Assembly: GCA_002371155.1 (NCBI GenBank)
Contig: DFGC01000005.1
Span: 62,001 to 126,000, forward strand
Direction of reading: 5' to 3'
DNA length: 64,000 bases
Origin: Alphaproteobacteria bacterium UBA3760
GTDB taxonomy: Bacteria > Pseudomonadota > Alphaproteobacteria > Rs-D84
Under the pieces are notes generated by a model. It was given only the letters and a program-made list of their open reading frames with translations. It made no database searches and was not told the origin of the DNA. Positions 35,201 to 44,128 of the stretch are shown in pieces (the first letter of the stretch is position 1; each line of letters begins with the position of its first letter). A program made the position numbers and the translations under genes.

Positions 35201-36760
35201 ATGTTGAAAAAATTGGTAATTATTTTTGTTGCATTGTTTGGGGTGCTGTTGGCGGTGCCAACAATGGTGCCGGGTGTGGCGAAATATTTTCCGTCGTGGA
35301 TTCAACCAATAAATTTGGGTCTGGATTTAAAGGGTGGGGCCCAATTGTTATTAGAGGTTGATACGAATCAAATGTTTGCCGATAAATCTGTGCAGTTGTA
35401 TGATGAAGTGCGTTCTGCATTGGTTGACCGAAATCGTGGAATTATCAAATTCGCAAATCTGCGCCAATCGGACGGGGTGGTGTCGTTGACGGTGCGTGAA
35501 AATGACGAAATTTCCAAGGCCAAAGGACGACTGAAAAGTGTCTTGGGCGCGGGGGTTGATGTGTCATCGTCGGGTAATGTTGTGCGCGTCGCATATACCG
35601 ATAAACAAAAGCAAGAAATGGTGAACGATGCATTGAACCGCAGTATTGAAATTGTTCGTCGTCGTATAGATGCATTGGGGACCAAAGAACCATCGATTCA
35701 AAGCCAGGGTGGTAAATATATCTTGATTCAATTGCCGGGTGTTGATAATCCGGAACGAATCAAAGAATTGATTGGGCAAACGGCAAAGATGACTTTCCAT
35801 TTGGTAAATGAAACAATCAGTCCGGAACAGTTGGCATCGAATCGTGCGCCGGCGGGAACTATGTTTTTACCATATATGGATAATCCAGAACAATTGGTGC
35901 CGGTTTATTCGCATGTCGAAGTGTCGGGCGAATCGCTGAAAGATTCCCAGGCGGATTTTGACCAAAATAATATGCCGGTTGTGACGACTGTATTTGATGC
36001 GTCGGGGGCGCGGCGGTTTGCGAAATTGACAACGGAACATGTCAATGAACGGTTTGCAATTGTTTTGGATGGCAAGGTTTTATCTGCACCAAATATTCGT
36101 GAACCGATTCCGGGTGGACGCGGTCAAATTTCGGGTGGATTTACATTACAGGGTGCCAAAGATTTGGCGGTGTTGTTGCGCAGTGGCGCGTTGCCGGCAC
36201 CGTTGACGGTTATCGAAGAACGCACGGTTGGGGCCGGTTTGGGTGCGGATACAATTGCGTCTGGTAAAATTGGTTCGGCGGTTGGTGTGTTATTCATCAT
36301 TGTATTTATGATATTAGTGTATGGCATGTTTGGTGTGTTTGCCGATATTGTGTTATTGGTGAATTTGGCGATGATTATTGGTGTGTCGGCGGTGTTGGGT
36401 GCAACACTAACTTTGCCGGGTATTGCCGGTATCGTACTGACATTGGGCATGGCGGTGGACGCGAACATTTTGCCGTATGAACGTATCCGAGACGAGGTTC
36501 GCGCGGGCGTTCCAACATTGCGTGCGGTTGATATGGGATTTACGCGTTCGGTCAAAACGGTTATGGATGGAAATTTAACTAATCTGATTTGTTCGTTGAT
36601 TTTGTTCGAATTTGGTGCGGGTCCGATTCGCGGATTTGCCGTGACATTATCAATTGGTGTGTTGACGACATTGTTCACTTGTTTGGTGTTGTCGCGTGTC
36701 TTGATTGATTGGTATATGCATGGCAAAAACAAAAAAATTGGATTTATTAGAAATAAGTAA
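35201..36760 (+). CDS. secD: Protein translocase subunit SecD
   Basis: 519 residues from ATG 35201 (AAGGGG upstream). N-terminal helix, then periplasmic P1 domain starting NLGLDLKGGAQLLLEVDT, and a C-terminal six-helix RND-type bundle with GMAVDANILPYERIRDEVRAG, the conserved SecD motif. It uses the proton gradient with SecF to pull exported proteins across the inner membrane. 15 bp before secF. Confidence 0.96.
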   Translation: MLKKLVIIFVALFGVLLAVPTMVPGVAKYFPSWIQPINLGLDLKGGAQLLLEVDTNQMFADKSVQLYDEVRSALVDRNRGIIKFANLRQSDGVVSLTVRENDEISKAKGRLKSVLGAGVDVSSSGNVVRVAYTDKQKQEMVNDALNRSIEIVRRRIDALGTKEPSIQSQGGKYILIQLPGVDNPERIKELIGQTAKMTFHLVNETISPEQLASNRAPAGTMFLPYMDNPEQLVPVYSHVEVSGESLKDSQADFDQNNMPVVTTVFDASGARRFAKLTTEHVNERFAIVLDGKVLSAPNIREPIPGGRGQISGGFTLQGAKDLAVLLRSGALPAPLTVIEERTVGAGLGADTIASGKIGSAVGVLFIIVFMILVYGMFGVFADIVLLVNLAMIIGVSAVLGATLTLPGIAGIVLTLGMAVDANILPYERIRDEVRAGVPTLRAVDMGFTRSVKTVMDGNLTNLICSLILFEFGAGPIRGFAVTLSIGVLTTLFTCLVLSRVLIDWYMHGKNKKIGFIRNK

Positions 36761-36775
36761 ATAAAGGTGGGTCTG

Positions 36776-37639
36776 ATGAATTTACACTTTATGAAATATC
36801 GCAAATTGTCGTATTGGATTTCGGGTGCGCTGGTTGCGTTGTCGATTTTGGCATTGTGTTTCAAGGGATTGAATTATGGTATTGACTTTTCGGGCGGTAT
36901 ATTGATGGAGGTTCAACCAACAACCCCGGAATATACAATTGATAAAATGCGTTCTGCGTTGGCAGAGTTTAAGCCTGAATTACAGGGGGTTGATGGTGGT
37001 GCCGTGTTGGTGCGTGTTGGTTTGCCCAAAGGTTCAACCGATGCACAACAAAATGCCCGGGTTAGCGAGATAAAAAATATACTGGGCGATAATGTCAGTT
37101 ATTCCCAAGTGCAAATCGTTGGACCGAAAATTGGTGGCGAACTGATTCGTGGTGGTATTTTGGCAGTATTGGTATCGTTCGTGTTGATGAGTGTTTACAT
37201 TTGGATTCGGTATCGTGGTGGTTATGCGGTTGGTTCGTTTGTGTCGTTGGTGCTGGATTTTGTGTTGATGTTCGGATTTTTCTCGATAACGGGGTTGGAA
37301 TTTAATCAAACTGCGATTGCAGTGATTTTGATGGGTATTGGATATTCGATAAATGATAAAGTTGTGAACTATGACCGAATCGATGAAAATATCCAAAAAT
37401 ATCATAAAATGCCGATGGATGATTTGATTGATTTGTCGGTGAATGAAATGATGCGTCGAACATTGATGACCAGTATTTCAACAATTTTGGCAATGGTTGG
37501 ATTGTATATGTTTGGTGGATTGATGTTGCGTGATTTTGCGATTGCAATGACTTTCTCGGTTGTGATGGGAACACTGACATCGATTTATATTTCAAATGTT
37601 ATTTTGTATCACTTTAATTTGCGTGAAACAAAATATTAA
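36776..37639 (+). CDS. secF: Protein translocase subunit SecF
   Basis: 287 residues from ATG 36776; AGGTGG (36765-36770) fits this start better than an in-frame GTG at 36767. N-terminal NYGIDFSGGILMEV, then a periplasmic domain, and GIGYSINDKVVNYDRIDEN with MMRRTLMTSISTIL in the C-terminal helices, all SecF signatures. Third gene of the yajC-secDF operon; the S41-like gene follows after 38 bp. Confidence 0.96.
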   Translation: MNLHFMKYRKLSYWISGALVALSILALCFKGLNYGIDFSGGILMEVQPTTPEYTIDKMRSALAEFKPELQGVDGGAVLVRVGLPKGSTDAQQNARVSEIKNILGDNVSYSQVQIVGPKIGGELIRGGILAVLVSFVLMSVYIWIRYRGGYAVGSFVSLVLDFVLMFGFFSITGLEFNQTAIAVILMGIGYSINDKVVNYDRIDENIQKYHKMPMDDLIDLSVNEMMRRTLMTSISTILAMVGLYMFGGLMLRDFAIAMTFSVVMGTLTSIYISNVILYHFNLRETKY

Positions 37640-37677
37640 AAATTTTGGTCAATGTATAAAACCAAAGGGGGGATTAA

Positions 37678-39144
37678 ATGAAATTTGTAAAAATAATTTT
37701 TTCTGTGATTTTTGCATTGACCACAAATTTTGCATATGCCGCGATGGATGATTCGGCGGCGATGATGTTTTCTGAAATTTATGAAAAATTAAATTCTGTG
37801 CAGTGGGGTGGAAAAAATATCGGTGTTGCAATCGAAGGATTGGAAAATTTAAGTCCCAATGCACATTTGGCGGCAACAAATGACCGCATTGTTTTGGTGT
37901 GGCGCGATTCGATTGTTGGAAATTATCAAAAACCGCGATTTGGTGATTGGGCGGAATATGGAAAAATTACAACTGCGTTGATTGAAAAGATGCGCGACCG
38001 GGATGACCGATTGGCGGCGATGTCTGATGATGAAATTTATGAAAGTGCGGTTGCGGCATTGATGCGTGGAATTGATGAAAGTGGAAAATATATTGACCGG
38101 CAAACGGTGTTGAATAATTCTGATAATCGTATTTTGACCAGTGTTGGTATTTCAGGTTGGCGCGAGCCCCGTGGGGAATTTCGTGTCGGTGCGGTGGTGC
38201 GGGGGTCGCCTGCGGATATGGCGGGAATCCAGATGTATGATTTGATTGACCGCGTCAATGGACGCGAAGTTGCAACGATGTCTGATAGTGAATTGGATGC
38301 CGCGTTCCAAGGGTTGAACAGTGGGACGGTTAAACTGTATTTATTGACACCAAATGGAAATCGAAATGTGGTTCTGCGTCGTGCGACAATCGTGTTGGCG
38401 GATGCGGATATTATTTATCGTCCGATTGATAAAAATAATGGGCTGTTGGAAATTGTTGTGCATGAAGTGTCGGACAATGCTGCAAATATTGTGAACGAGG
38501 CTTTGTTGAAACATCCAAATGTTGGTGGGGTGATTTTGGATCTGCGTTCGGCACGTGGGGTTGATGCAAATGCCGCAACAAAAATCGCGGGTTTGTTTAT
38601 GGGCGAAAAACCAGTTATGCGTGTCAGTCAGACCGCCGGTGAAGATATGGAATTTGTGCCGGGTGGCGATGCGATTACAAAAGCCATGGTTGTGGTGTTG
38701 ACATCAAATACAACAACCGGTGTCGCCGAAGCATTAGCATCAGCGTTTTATGAAAATGGTCGTGGTGTTTTGGTTGGAACACCGACGGCGGGAAATGCCC
38801 GTATCGCAACGCATATTGATTTATCAAATGGTGCGGCATTGGAATTGTTGAATAAATCTATTAAATCTGTGTCGGGGATTAAATTAGATGGGCGTGGTAT
38901 GTTCCCGATTGTGTGTTTGTCGAATATTCGTTCGAATAAACAGCAAAATGCGTTCTTTGTAAATGTGATAAATAATGATTTCAGAATTCAAGATTTTAAT
39001 AAAAATAAATCTGTAAATGTTGATGCGGTTCGTCGTGGGTGTCCGGTTATTACCAGTGGTGATGACGAAGATATGATGTCGGCGGCGGTTGCAACAAAAA
39101 TTTTAACTGATAAAGTTATCTATCACAGATTGATTGCAGAATAA
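37678..39144 (+). CDS. S41/C-terminal-processing-peptidase-like protein with lost catalytic residues
   Basis: 488 residues. Signal peptide ending NFAYA (residue ~21), a PDZ domain (~residues 160-230, VVRGSPADMAGIQMYDLIDRVNG), then an S41-fold domain. Aligned on the conserved Glu and the VVGxxTxGK loop of E. coli Prc/Tsp, the nucleophile Ser position is Gly348 (TTTGVAEALASAF) and the general-base Lys is Asn373 (VGTPTAGNARI); the Asp position is Glu359. It therefore looks like a pseudoprotease, perhaps a peptide-binding or scaffold protein in the periplasm. Downstream of secF and 9 bp before a PAP2 gene, so part of the same operon. Confidence 0.75.
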   Translation: MKFVKIIFSVIFALTTNFAYAAMDDSAAMMFSEIYEKLNSVQWGGKNIGVAIEGLENLSPNAHLAATNDRIVLVWRDSIVGNYQKPRFGDWAEYGKITTALIEKMRDRDDRLAAMSDDEIYESAVAALMRGIDESGKYIDRQTVLNNSDNRILTSVGISGWREPRGEFRVGAVVRGSPADMAGIQMYDLIDRVNGREVATMSDSELDAAFQGLNSGTVKLYLLTPNGNRNVVLRRATIVLADADIIYRPIDKNNGLLEIVVHEVSDNAANIVNEALLKHPNVGGVILDLRSARGVDANAATKIAGLFMGEKPVMRVSQTAGEDMEFVPGGDAITKAMVVVLTSNTTTGVAEALASAFYENGRGVLVGTPTAGNARIATHIDLSNGAALELLNKSIKSVSGIKLDGRGMFPIVCLSNIRSNKQQNAFFVNVINNDFRIQDFNKNKSVNVDAVRRGCPVITSGDDEDMMSAAVATKILTDKVIYHRLIAE

Positions 39145-39153
39145 GGATTTAAT

Positions 39154-39837
39154 ATGTTCATTTCAAAACAAAATAATATCAAATGGGTGCGGTTGGTGAT
39201 TGCAACGGTTGTTGTGGTGTGTTTGATTTGGGCAGGAATCGCAAAGTATGATATTCCGGTCTATGTATTTTTGCAAAATTATAATTGTGATTTGTTCAAA
39301 TGGTTTGGATATATTTTTGATGGCAAGGTATGGGTGATTGTATTTGGTTTGGCAACGATAATTATGTATTTGAAAAAAACATACGAACTGCGAAATGACC
39401 CAACAACACATATGCGGTGGTTTAATATTAAATTTTTAACCAAAGACGCATATACAAAATTGAAAAACAGTAATGCGTTTTTGGTTTTTTGTTCGTTGGT
39501 TGCGTCGGGCGTGGTTGTTGAAATATTGAAATTTATGATTGGTCGGGCGCGTCCTATATTTTTCGATGAATTTGGTATCGTTGGATTTTTCCCATGGACA
39601 TTTGAATGGGCATTTAATTCAATGCCGTCTGGGCATACCGCGTTATCATTTGCGGGGTTGGTTATGTTGGGAATGTTGATGCCGCGTTTCAAAATTTTAA
39701 CATGGACTTTGGCGATTATAATTGCGGTGTCGCGTGTTGCCGTTGGTGCGCATTGGCCAAGTGATGTTTTGTTGGGTGCGTTTATCGGTATGGTTATGGC
39801 AGATTTCGTTTTGTCGATTGTGCGACGAATAAAATAA
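39154..39837 (+). CDS. PAP2-family membrane phosphatase
   Basis: 227 residues, about five to six membrane helices. The three catalytic motifs are complete: KFMIGRARP (K-x6-RP), MPSGHTALS (PSGH) and SRVAVGAHWPSD (SR-x5-H-x3-D). Such enzymes remove phosphate from lipid substrates such as undecaprenyl pyrophosphate, phosphatidylglycerophosphate or lipid A. The substrate here is open. AAGGA ribosome site, end of the secDF-linked operon. Confidence 0.88.
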   Translation: MFISKQNNIKWVRLVIATVVVVCLIWAGIAKYDIPVYVFLQNYNCDLFKWFGYIFDGKVWVIVFGLATIIMYLKKTYELRNDPTTHMRWFNIKFLTKDAYTKLKNSNAFLVFCSLVASGVVVEILKFMIGRARPIFFDEFGIVGFFPWTFEWAFNSMPSGHTALSFAGLVMLGMLMPRFKILTWTLAIIIAVSRVAVGAHWPSDVLLGAFIGMVMADFVLSIVRRIK

Positions 39838-39841
39838 ATAC

Positions 39842-39872
39842 AGACCGATGGTTTGTTTATCATCGGTTTTTA
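39842..39872 (+). terminator. Terminator of the yajC-to-PAP2 operon
   Basis: ACCGATG / CATCGGT stem with a 10-nt loop, then TTTTATTTT, 6 bp after the PAP2 stop. Confidence 0.8.
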
Positions 39873-39907
39873 TTTTGGATATGCCACTTTAATTTTAGGA
39901 TTTTTTA

Positions 39908-39916
39908 TGGTATAAT
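39908..39916 (+). promoter_or_regulatory. Extended -10 of ftsK (leaderless arrangement)
   Basis: TGGTATAAT, TATAAT at 39911-39916. Only 6 nt (CGGGGC) separate it from ATG 39923, so the transcript is expected to begin at the start codon. No clear -35 hexamer. Confidence 0.65.
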
Positions 39917-39922
39917 CGGGGC

Positions 39923-42136
39923 ATGGAAGGAAAATCTAGATTTTTACCAGAAAAGTTATCTGGGGCATTGAAAAATTTAGCCTGGCGGTTGTTGGGCGTG
40001 TTGATGTTTTTGATGGGTGGGTTGTTTATTGTTGCCACGTTTTTTCATAATTCGGATTTAGATGGTTGGGCGGTGTCTAGTACATTTGGCAATCATGGTT
40101 TGGTTGGAAATTTTATCAGTTTTATGCGATATGTTTTTGGGTTTATCCCAATGATGTTTTTGTTTTTATGTTTGATGAGGGCAGGTGTGAATTTTATCGG
40201 TGGTCGTGATGATGAAATAACCCCAGAATATAATTTATTGCGCGGGTTTATTACATTATGCTTGGGGTGTGCGGGGTTTGGTATGTTGGTGCCGTCGTCC
40301 ACATTTGGCGGACTGTTGGGGGCAATTGCGGCATCAGATGTTGGATTGCTTATTGGAAATTGGGAAATTTTGGTTGGTGTTTTGTGCCTGGGTGGATTTT
40401 TATGGGGTGCGGGAATTTTATTAAATATTAAATTAGAATATGTTTTGTATGTTGCGCGTTTGGTTTGGCATTCTGTGCGGTGGGTGTTATCGGCATTTCA
40501 TATTTTGCCGGTGCGCGAAAGTGATTCTGATGAAGAAGAAACCGAAGAAGCCGAAGAGGTCGAAGAAGTCGAAGCCGATGACGCAAATGAAAAACCCAAG
40601 GCAAAGCGCGCCCCGCGTCGCGTGCAGAAAAAATCATCGGGTGGCGTGGAATATGAATTGCCAGACCCGGCATTTTTGGAAAAATCTGTGTTTGGTAAAA
40701 ATGTTGTGACACCAGAATTAAAACGCAATGCCGAAGCGATGGAGATTCATTTTGCTGAATATGGTGTGAACGGGCATGTGACTGGTATTCGCCCGGGGCC
40801 GATTGTGACATTGTATGAATTTATGCCGGATAGTGGAACGCGTATGGTCGATGTTAGTAAAACTGTTAAAGATATGACGCGCGCGATGGCCACAGAAAAT
40901 ATTCGTATTGCGCATATTCCATCAACGCAACTGATTGGTGTTGAAATGGTGAATCTGAAACGGCAAACGGTGCGGTATCAAACACTGATAGACAATGATT
41001 TGTTTATAAATTCGCGTTATAAAATACCATTGGCATTGGGTGTGGATATTGGTGGAAATCCGATGTATTTCGATTTGGCAAAAATGCCGCATATGTTGAT
41101 TGCGGGACGCACAGGGTCGGGAAAATCTGTGTTTGTGCAATCTATTATTACATCGATTGTGTATCATTTCACACCGGATAAATGCAAATTGATGATTATT
41201 GACCCCAAAGGTGTGGATTTTGGGTTCTGGGACGATATTCCACATTTGATAACCCCGATTGTAAAATTGGACCCGGCGGCGGCTGTGAACGCATTGAAAT
41301 GGGCAGTGCGTGAAATGGAGGAACGTTATAAACAATTACAAATTGTCAATGCGCGCAATATCGAAAGTTATAACGAAATCATGGCTGCAAAACGCGCAAA
41401 TGGTGAAAAATTGACCCAACAGGTTGCGGTCGGCACAGATGAAGAGACGGGTGAATTGATATTCGAAGAACAAGATGTTGATATGTCTGATATGTCATAC
41501 ATTGTTATCATTATTGACGAGGTTGCCGATTTGATGAGTTTGGCACGTAAAGAGGTCGAGGCCTGTGTTCAACGCATCGCACAAAAGGCGCGTGCCGCAG
41601 GTATCCATTTGGTTATGGCAACCCAGCGTCCAGATGCAACAACCATTACCGGTGTTATCAAGGCGAATTTCCCAACCCGTGTTTCATTCCAGGCGCGCAG
41701 TGCGATTGATTCTATTACGACATTGGGTGAAAAGGGTGCTGAAAATTTATTGTCGTGTGGCGATATGTTGTTCAGCGAGGCTGGGCGTGTGCCGGTGCGA
41801 ATTCATGGCGCATTTATCGCAGATGAGGAATTGGCGCGTATTGGCGATTTCTTGCGCGCCCAGGGTGAACCAGAATATGCTGCGGGTGTGACCGATGCCG
41901 AAGAAGAGGCAATGGCGGCATCTGCGCCGTCGGCGGCAGAACAAAAAGCCGCCAAAGATGGCGATTTGTATACCCAGGCCAAAGAAATCGTTGTGCGTGA
42001 TAAAAAACCAACAATTTCATATATTCAACGCCGTTTGGGGGTTGGATATAACAAGGCGGCCGGATTTATGGAACGCATGGAACAAGAGGGAGTTGTCAGT
42101 GCGCCAGACGCAAATAATAAAAGACACATATTGTAA
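39923..42136 (+). CDS. ftsK: DNA translocase FtsK
   Basis: 737 residues. Four N-terminal membrane helices (residues ~15-175), an acidic linker (ESDSDEEETEEAEEVEEVE) shorter than in E. coli, then the motor: alpha domain (RPGPIVTLYEF), Walker A GRTGSGKSVFVQ, Walker B YIVIIIDEVADLM, and a C-terminal gamma winged helix (TISYIQRRLGVGYNKAAGFMERM) that reads KOPS. It moves chromosome ends to dif and activates XerD (here at 29620). The -10 box 7 nt before the ATG suggests a leaderless mRNA. Confidence 0.96.
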   Translation: MEGKSRFLPEKLSGALKNLAWRLLGVLMFLMGGLFIVATFFHNSDLDGWAVSSTFGNHGLVGNFISFMRYVFGFIPMMFLFLCLMRAGVNFIGGRDDEITPEYNLLRGFITLCLGCAGFGMLVPSSTFGGLLGAIAASDVGLLIGNWEILVGVLCLGGFLWGAGILLNIKLEYVLYVARLVWHSVRWVLSAFHILPVRESDSDEEETEEAEEVEEVEADDANEKPKAKRAPRRVQKKSSGGVEYELPDPAFLEKSVFGKNVVTPELKRNAEAMEIHFAEYGVNGHVTGIRPGPIVTLYEFMPDSGTRMVDVSKTVKDMTRAMATENIRIAHIPSTQLIGVEMVNLKRQTVRYQTLIDNDLFINSRYKIPLALGVDIGGNPMYFDLAKMPHMLIAGRTGSGKSVFVQSIITSIVYHFTPDKCKLMIIDPKGVDFGFWDDIPHLITPIVKLDPAAAVNALKWAVREMEERYKQLQIVNARNIESYNEIMAAKRANGEKLTQQVAVGTDEETGELIFEEQDVDMSDMSYIVIIIDEVADLMSLARKEVEACVQRIAQKARAAGIHLVMATQRPDATTITGVIKANFPTRVSFQARSAIDSITTLGEKGAENLLSCGDMLFSEAGRVPVRIHGAFIADEELARIGDFLRAQGEPEYAAGVTDAEEEAMAASAPSAAEQKAAKDGDLYTQAKEIVVRDKKPTISYIQRRLGVGYNKAAGFMERMEQEGVVSAPDANNKRHIL

Positions 42137-42166
42137 ATTTAAGGCTTTTTTATAAAATAAAAATAT

Positions 42167-42175
42167 GTTATAATC
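42167..42175 (+). promoter_or_regulatory. Extended -10 of the outer-membrane barrel operon
   Basis: TGTTATAAT (TATAAT 42170-42175) without a recognisable -35. AAGGAG at 42185-42190 precedes ATG 42199. TAAGGCT before and AGCCTT after the box form a weak inverted pair. Confidence 0.55.
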
Positions 42176-42198
42176 AGCCTTGAAAAGGAGAAATAAAT

Positions 42199-43350
42199 AT
42201 GAAAATTAAATATTTTGGTTTGGTCGTTGCGTTGGGTTCGTTTGTCGCGTTGGGCGCAAATGCCGGTTCGCGCAGCAGTATGTATTCCAGCATCGATATG
42301 CAAAATTCTGATGGAAACACAATCAGAATAAATCGCAGTGCATCACAATCGTATGATGATTATCCACAAACACGCACGGTGCGTCGTTCGTATAATAATT
42401 CGGGTGCAACACAAACGCGCACATATCAACGGGCGGAACCTGCGTATGTTTCCAAAACAACATATAAATCGGGGTCAACATATAAAAAATCGGCTATGCG
42501 GAAATATTTTATCGCAAATCCGTTCTATCAACCATTAAAGGGTCAATTTGGTTCGGTCACAACCGGTGAATATATGCAGGGAACATATAAATTTGCCGAT
42601 GTCGACAGAACTTTGACAGAATGGTCATTAAAAGAAGATTTCAGTTATGGATTGACTGACCGTATCGCGTTGCAGGCAATGGCAAAATATAACTGGGACG
42701 AATTGGTGTGGAAAAATTCAGCCGGAGATAAAGATGTTTATAAAAACGATGATTTGAATCTGTATGGTTTGGGTATCCAGGGGCGCATTGTTGATACAAA
42801 TGAATGGATTTCAACTTTGTCTGGATATTATGAACATCAAAAACATGGCGTCGATTATTTTATTGCTGATTTAAAGGCGGGCTATAAAGTTGCAACATCA
42901 ACAATTTATGGTTTGGGACGCGCGTGGATTGTTGACATGGAAGGTGATATCTATGGCGACTATATGGAAAATACAGATACCATGGAATGGGGCATTGTTA
43001 AATATGGTGATGCCGATAAAACATTGTTTATGGCGGAATTGGGTGCCGGTGTTTGGACCGTATTGGCCGAAGATTGGACATTAAATGTCGAAGGTTTGTA
43101 TGGATTCTATGATTGGCATAACCAATTATCTATCAAGGGCGCATTTGGATGGCAACCAAACGATTGGTTTGCATTGAATTTGTATGCGAAAACATCTTTG
43201 TATGATTCGGCGGATGGCAAAAATTTAGACATTTATGCGGGCAATTTGCCGATGACTGCGGAAAATATGGCGGCAATGGGAACTGGTCGTGTTGAATTGT
43301 CAAAGCCACGCGAATGGTCAATTGGTTTGCAAGTAATGTTCCAATTCTAA
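42199..43350 (+). CDS. Predicted outer-membrane beta-barrel protein 1
   Basis: 383 residues. Signal peptide ending LGANA (residue ~23), a Ser/Tyr/Arg/Thr-rich linker (residues ~25-95), then repeated amphipathic beta strands alternating aromatic and polar residues, ending in the C-terminal GLQVMFQF, whose final Phe is the BAM signal. Function unknown, perhaps a porin-like or autotransporter-free barrel. First gene of a two-gene operon with a second barrel 19 bp downstream; rich in Asp/Tyr/Trp near strand ends. Confidence 0.7.
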   Translation: MKIKYFGLVVALGSFVALGANAGSRSSMYSSIDMQNSDGNTIRINRSASQSYDDYPQTRTVRRSYNNSGATQTRTYQRAEPAYVSKTTYKSGSTYKKSAMRKYFIANPFYQPLKGQFGSVTTGEYMQGTYKFADVDRTLTEWSLKEDFSYGLTDRIALQAMAKYNWDELVWKNSAGDKDVYKNDDLNLYGLGIQGRIVDTNEWISTLSGYYEHQKHGVDYFIADLKAGYKVATSTIYGLGRAWIVDMEGDIYGDYMENTDTMEWGIVKYGDADKTLFMAELGAGVWTVLAEDWTLNVEGLYGFYDWHNQLSIKGAFGWQPNDWFALNLYAKTSLYDSADGKNLDIYAGNLPMTAENMAAMGTGRVELSKPREWSIGLQVMFQF

Positions 43351-43369
43351 ATAAAATCGGTGGTGTAAT

Positions 43370-44098
43370 ATGAAAAAGTTTTTGTTTGGATTGGTTGGAA
43401 TCGTTATTGCATGTGGTTCGGCGTATGCAGTGGACACAGATTATTTGAAAAAGGATACATCTGATCCATTGTATATGTTGGAACGCGATCATTTCTTGTC
43501 GGTCAGTGATATCGAATATGGAAATGATATTTTGCGTCTGGGCCAGGCGTTTACATATGGTGCGAATGACCGGTTTTCGGTGAATGCAAATGTGCATTAT
43601 CAATTTGATTTTGTGCGTTCGCGCAAAGAACGCGGTTTTTCCAGTATTGAATTGGGTGGTGTGTATCGTGCTGGATTACCGGAATATAATTCTGCGCGTG
43701 TGACAACTGATTTATTATTCGGATTGAAATTTGCGGGCAATCGTCATGTGCGTGAACCAGATTTTGCAAAATCGACATATTTTGCCGGGTTGCGTGTGGG
43801 TCGTCAATGGGCGGGAATTTCGTTGTCTGGGACGGTAAAATCAACATGGATTTTTGATGATACACGTGGTATGAGTTATATCGATTTTATCCCAGAAGTT
43901 TATTTCCGTTTGGTTGATGATTGGCGTTTGGGTGTTGGCGCGGATATTCGTGTTGCGACAAATCCTGATTTTGACCGTGAATGGTTAAAGGCTAAATTGG
44001 CGCGCCAATATGGACGCACGCAATACGGTGCAAAATATTCATGGGAATGTGAACGCGAAGAATCGACCGTTGGGTTATATTTGAATATATTATTCTAA
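43370..44098 (+). CDS. Predicted outer-membrane beta-barrel protein 2
   Basis: 242 residues. Signal peptide ending GSAYA, then alternating strands (LGQAFTYGANDRFSVNANVHY, VGLYLNILF at the C-terminus, terminal Phe). It is smaller than its neighbour and shares the general strand layout (FSVNANVHY and DRFSV versus DRIALQAMAKY), so both may descend from one barrel family. Function unknown. Ends just before a bidirectional terminator shared with rarA. Confidence 0.68.
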   Translation: MKKFLFGLVGIVIACGSAYAVDTDYLKKDTSDPLYMLERDHFLSVSDIEYGNDILRLGQAFTYGANDRFSVNANVHYQFDFVRSRKERGFSSIELGGVYRAGLPEYNSARVTTDLLFGLKFAGNRHVREPDFAKSTYFAGLRVGRQWAGISLSGTVKSTWIFDDTRGMSYIDFIPEVYFRLVDDWRLGVGADIRVATNPDFDREWLKAKLARQYGRTQYGAKYSWECEREESTVGLYLNILF

Positions 44099-44105
44099 AA
44101 AAAAT

Positions 44106-44128
44106 AAAGGTGCCAAATGGCACCTTTT
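44106..44128. terminator. Bidirectional terminator between the barrel operon and rarA
   Basis: AAAGGTGCCA / TGGCACCTTT, T's on the plus side and, on the minus side, T-rich sequence after the hairpin. The rarA stop (44127-44129) overlaps its right arm. Confidence 0.88.
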
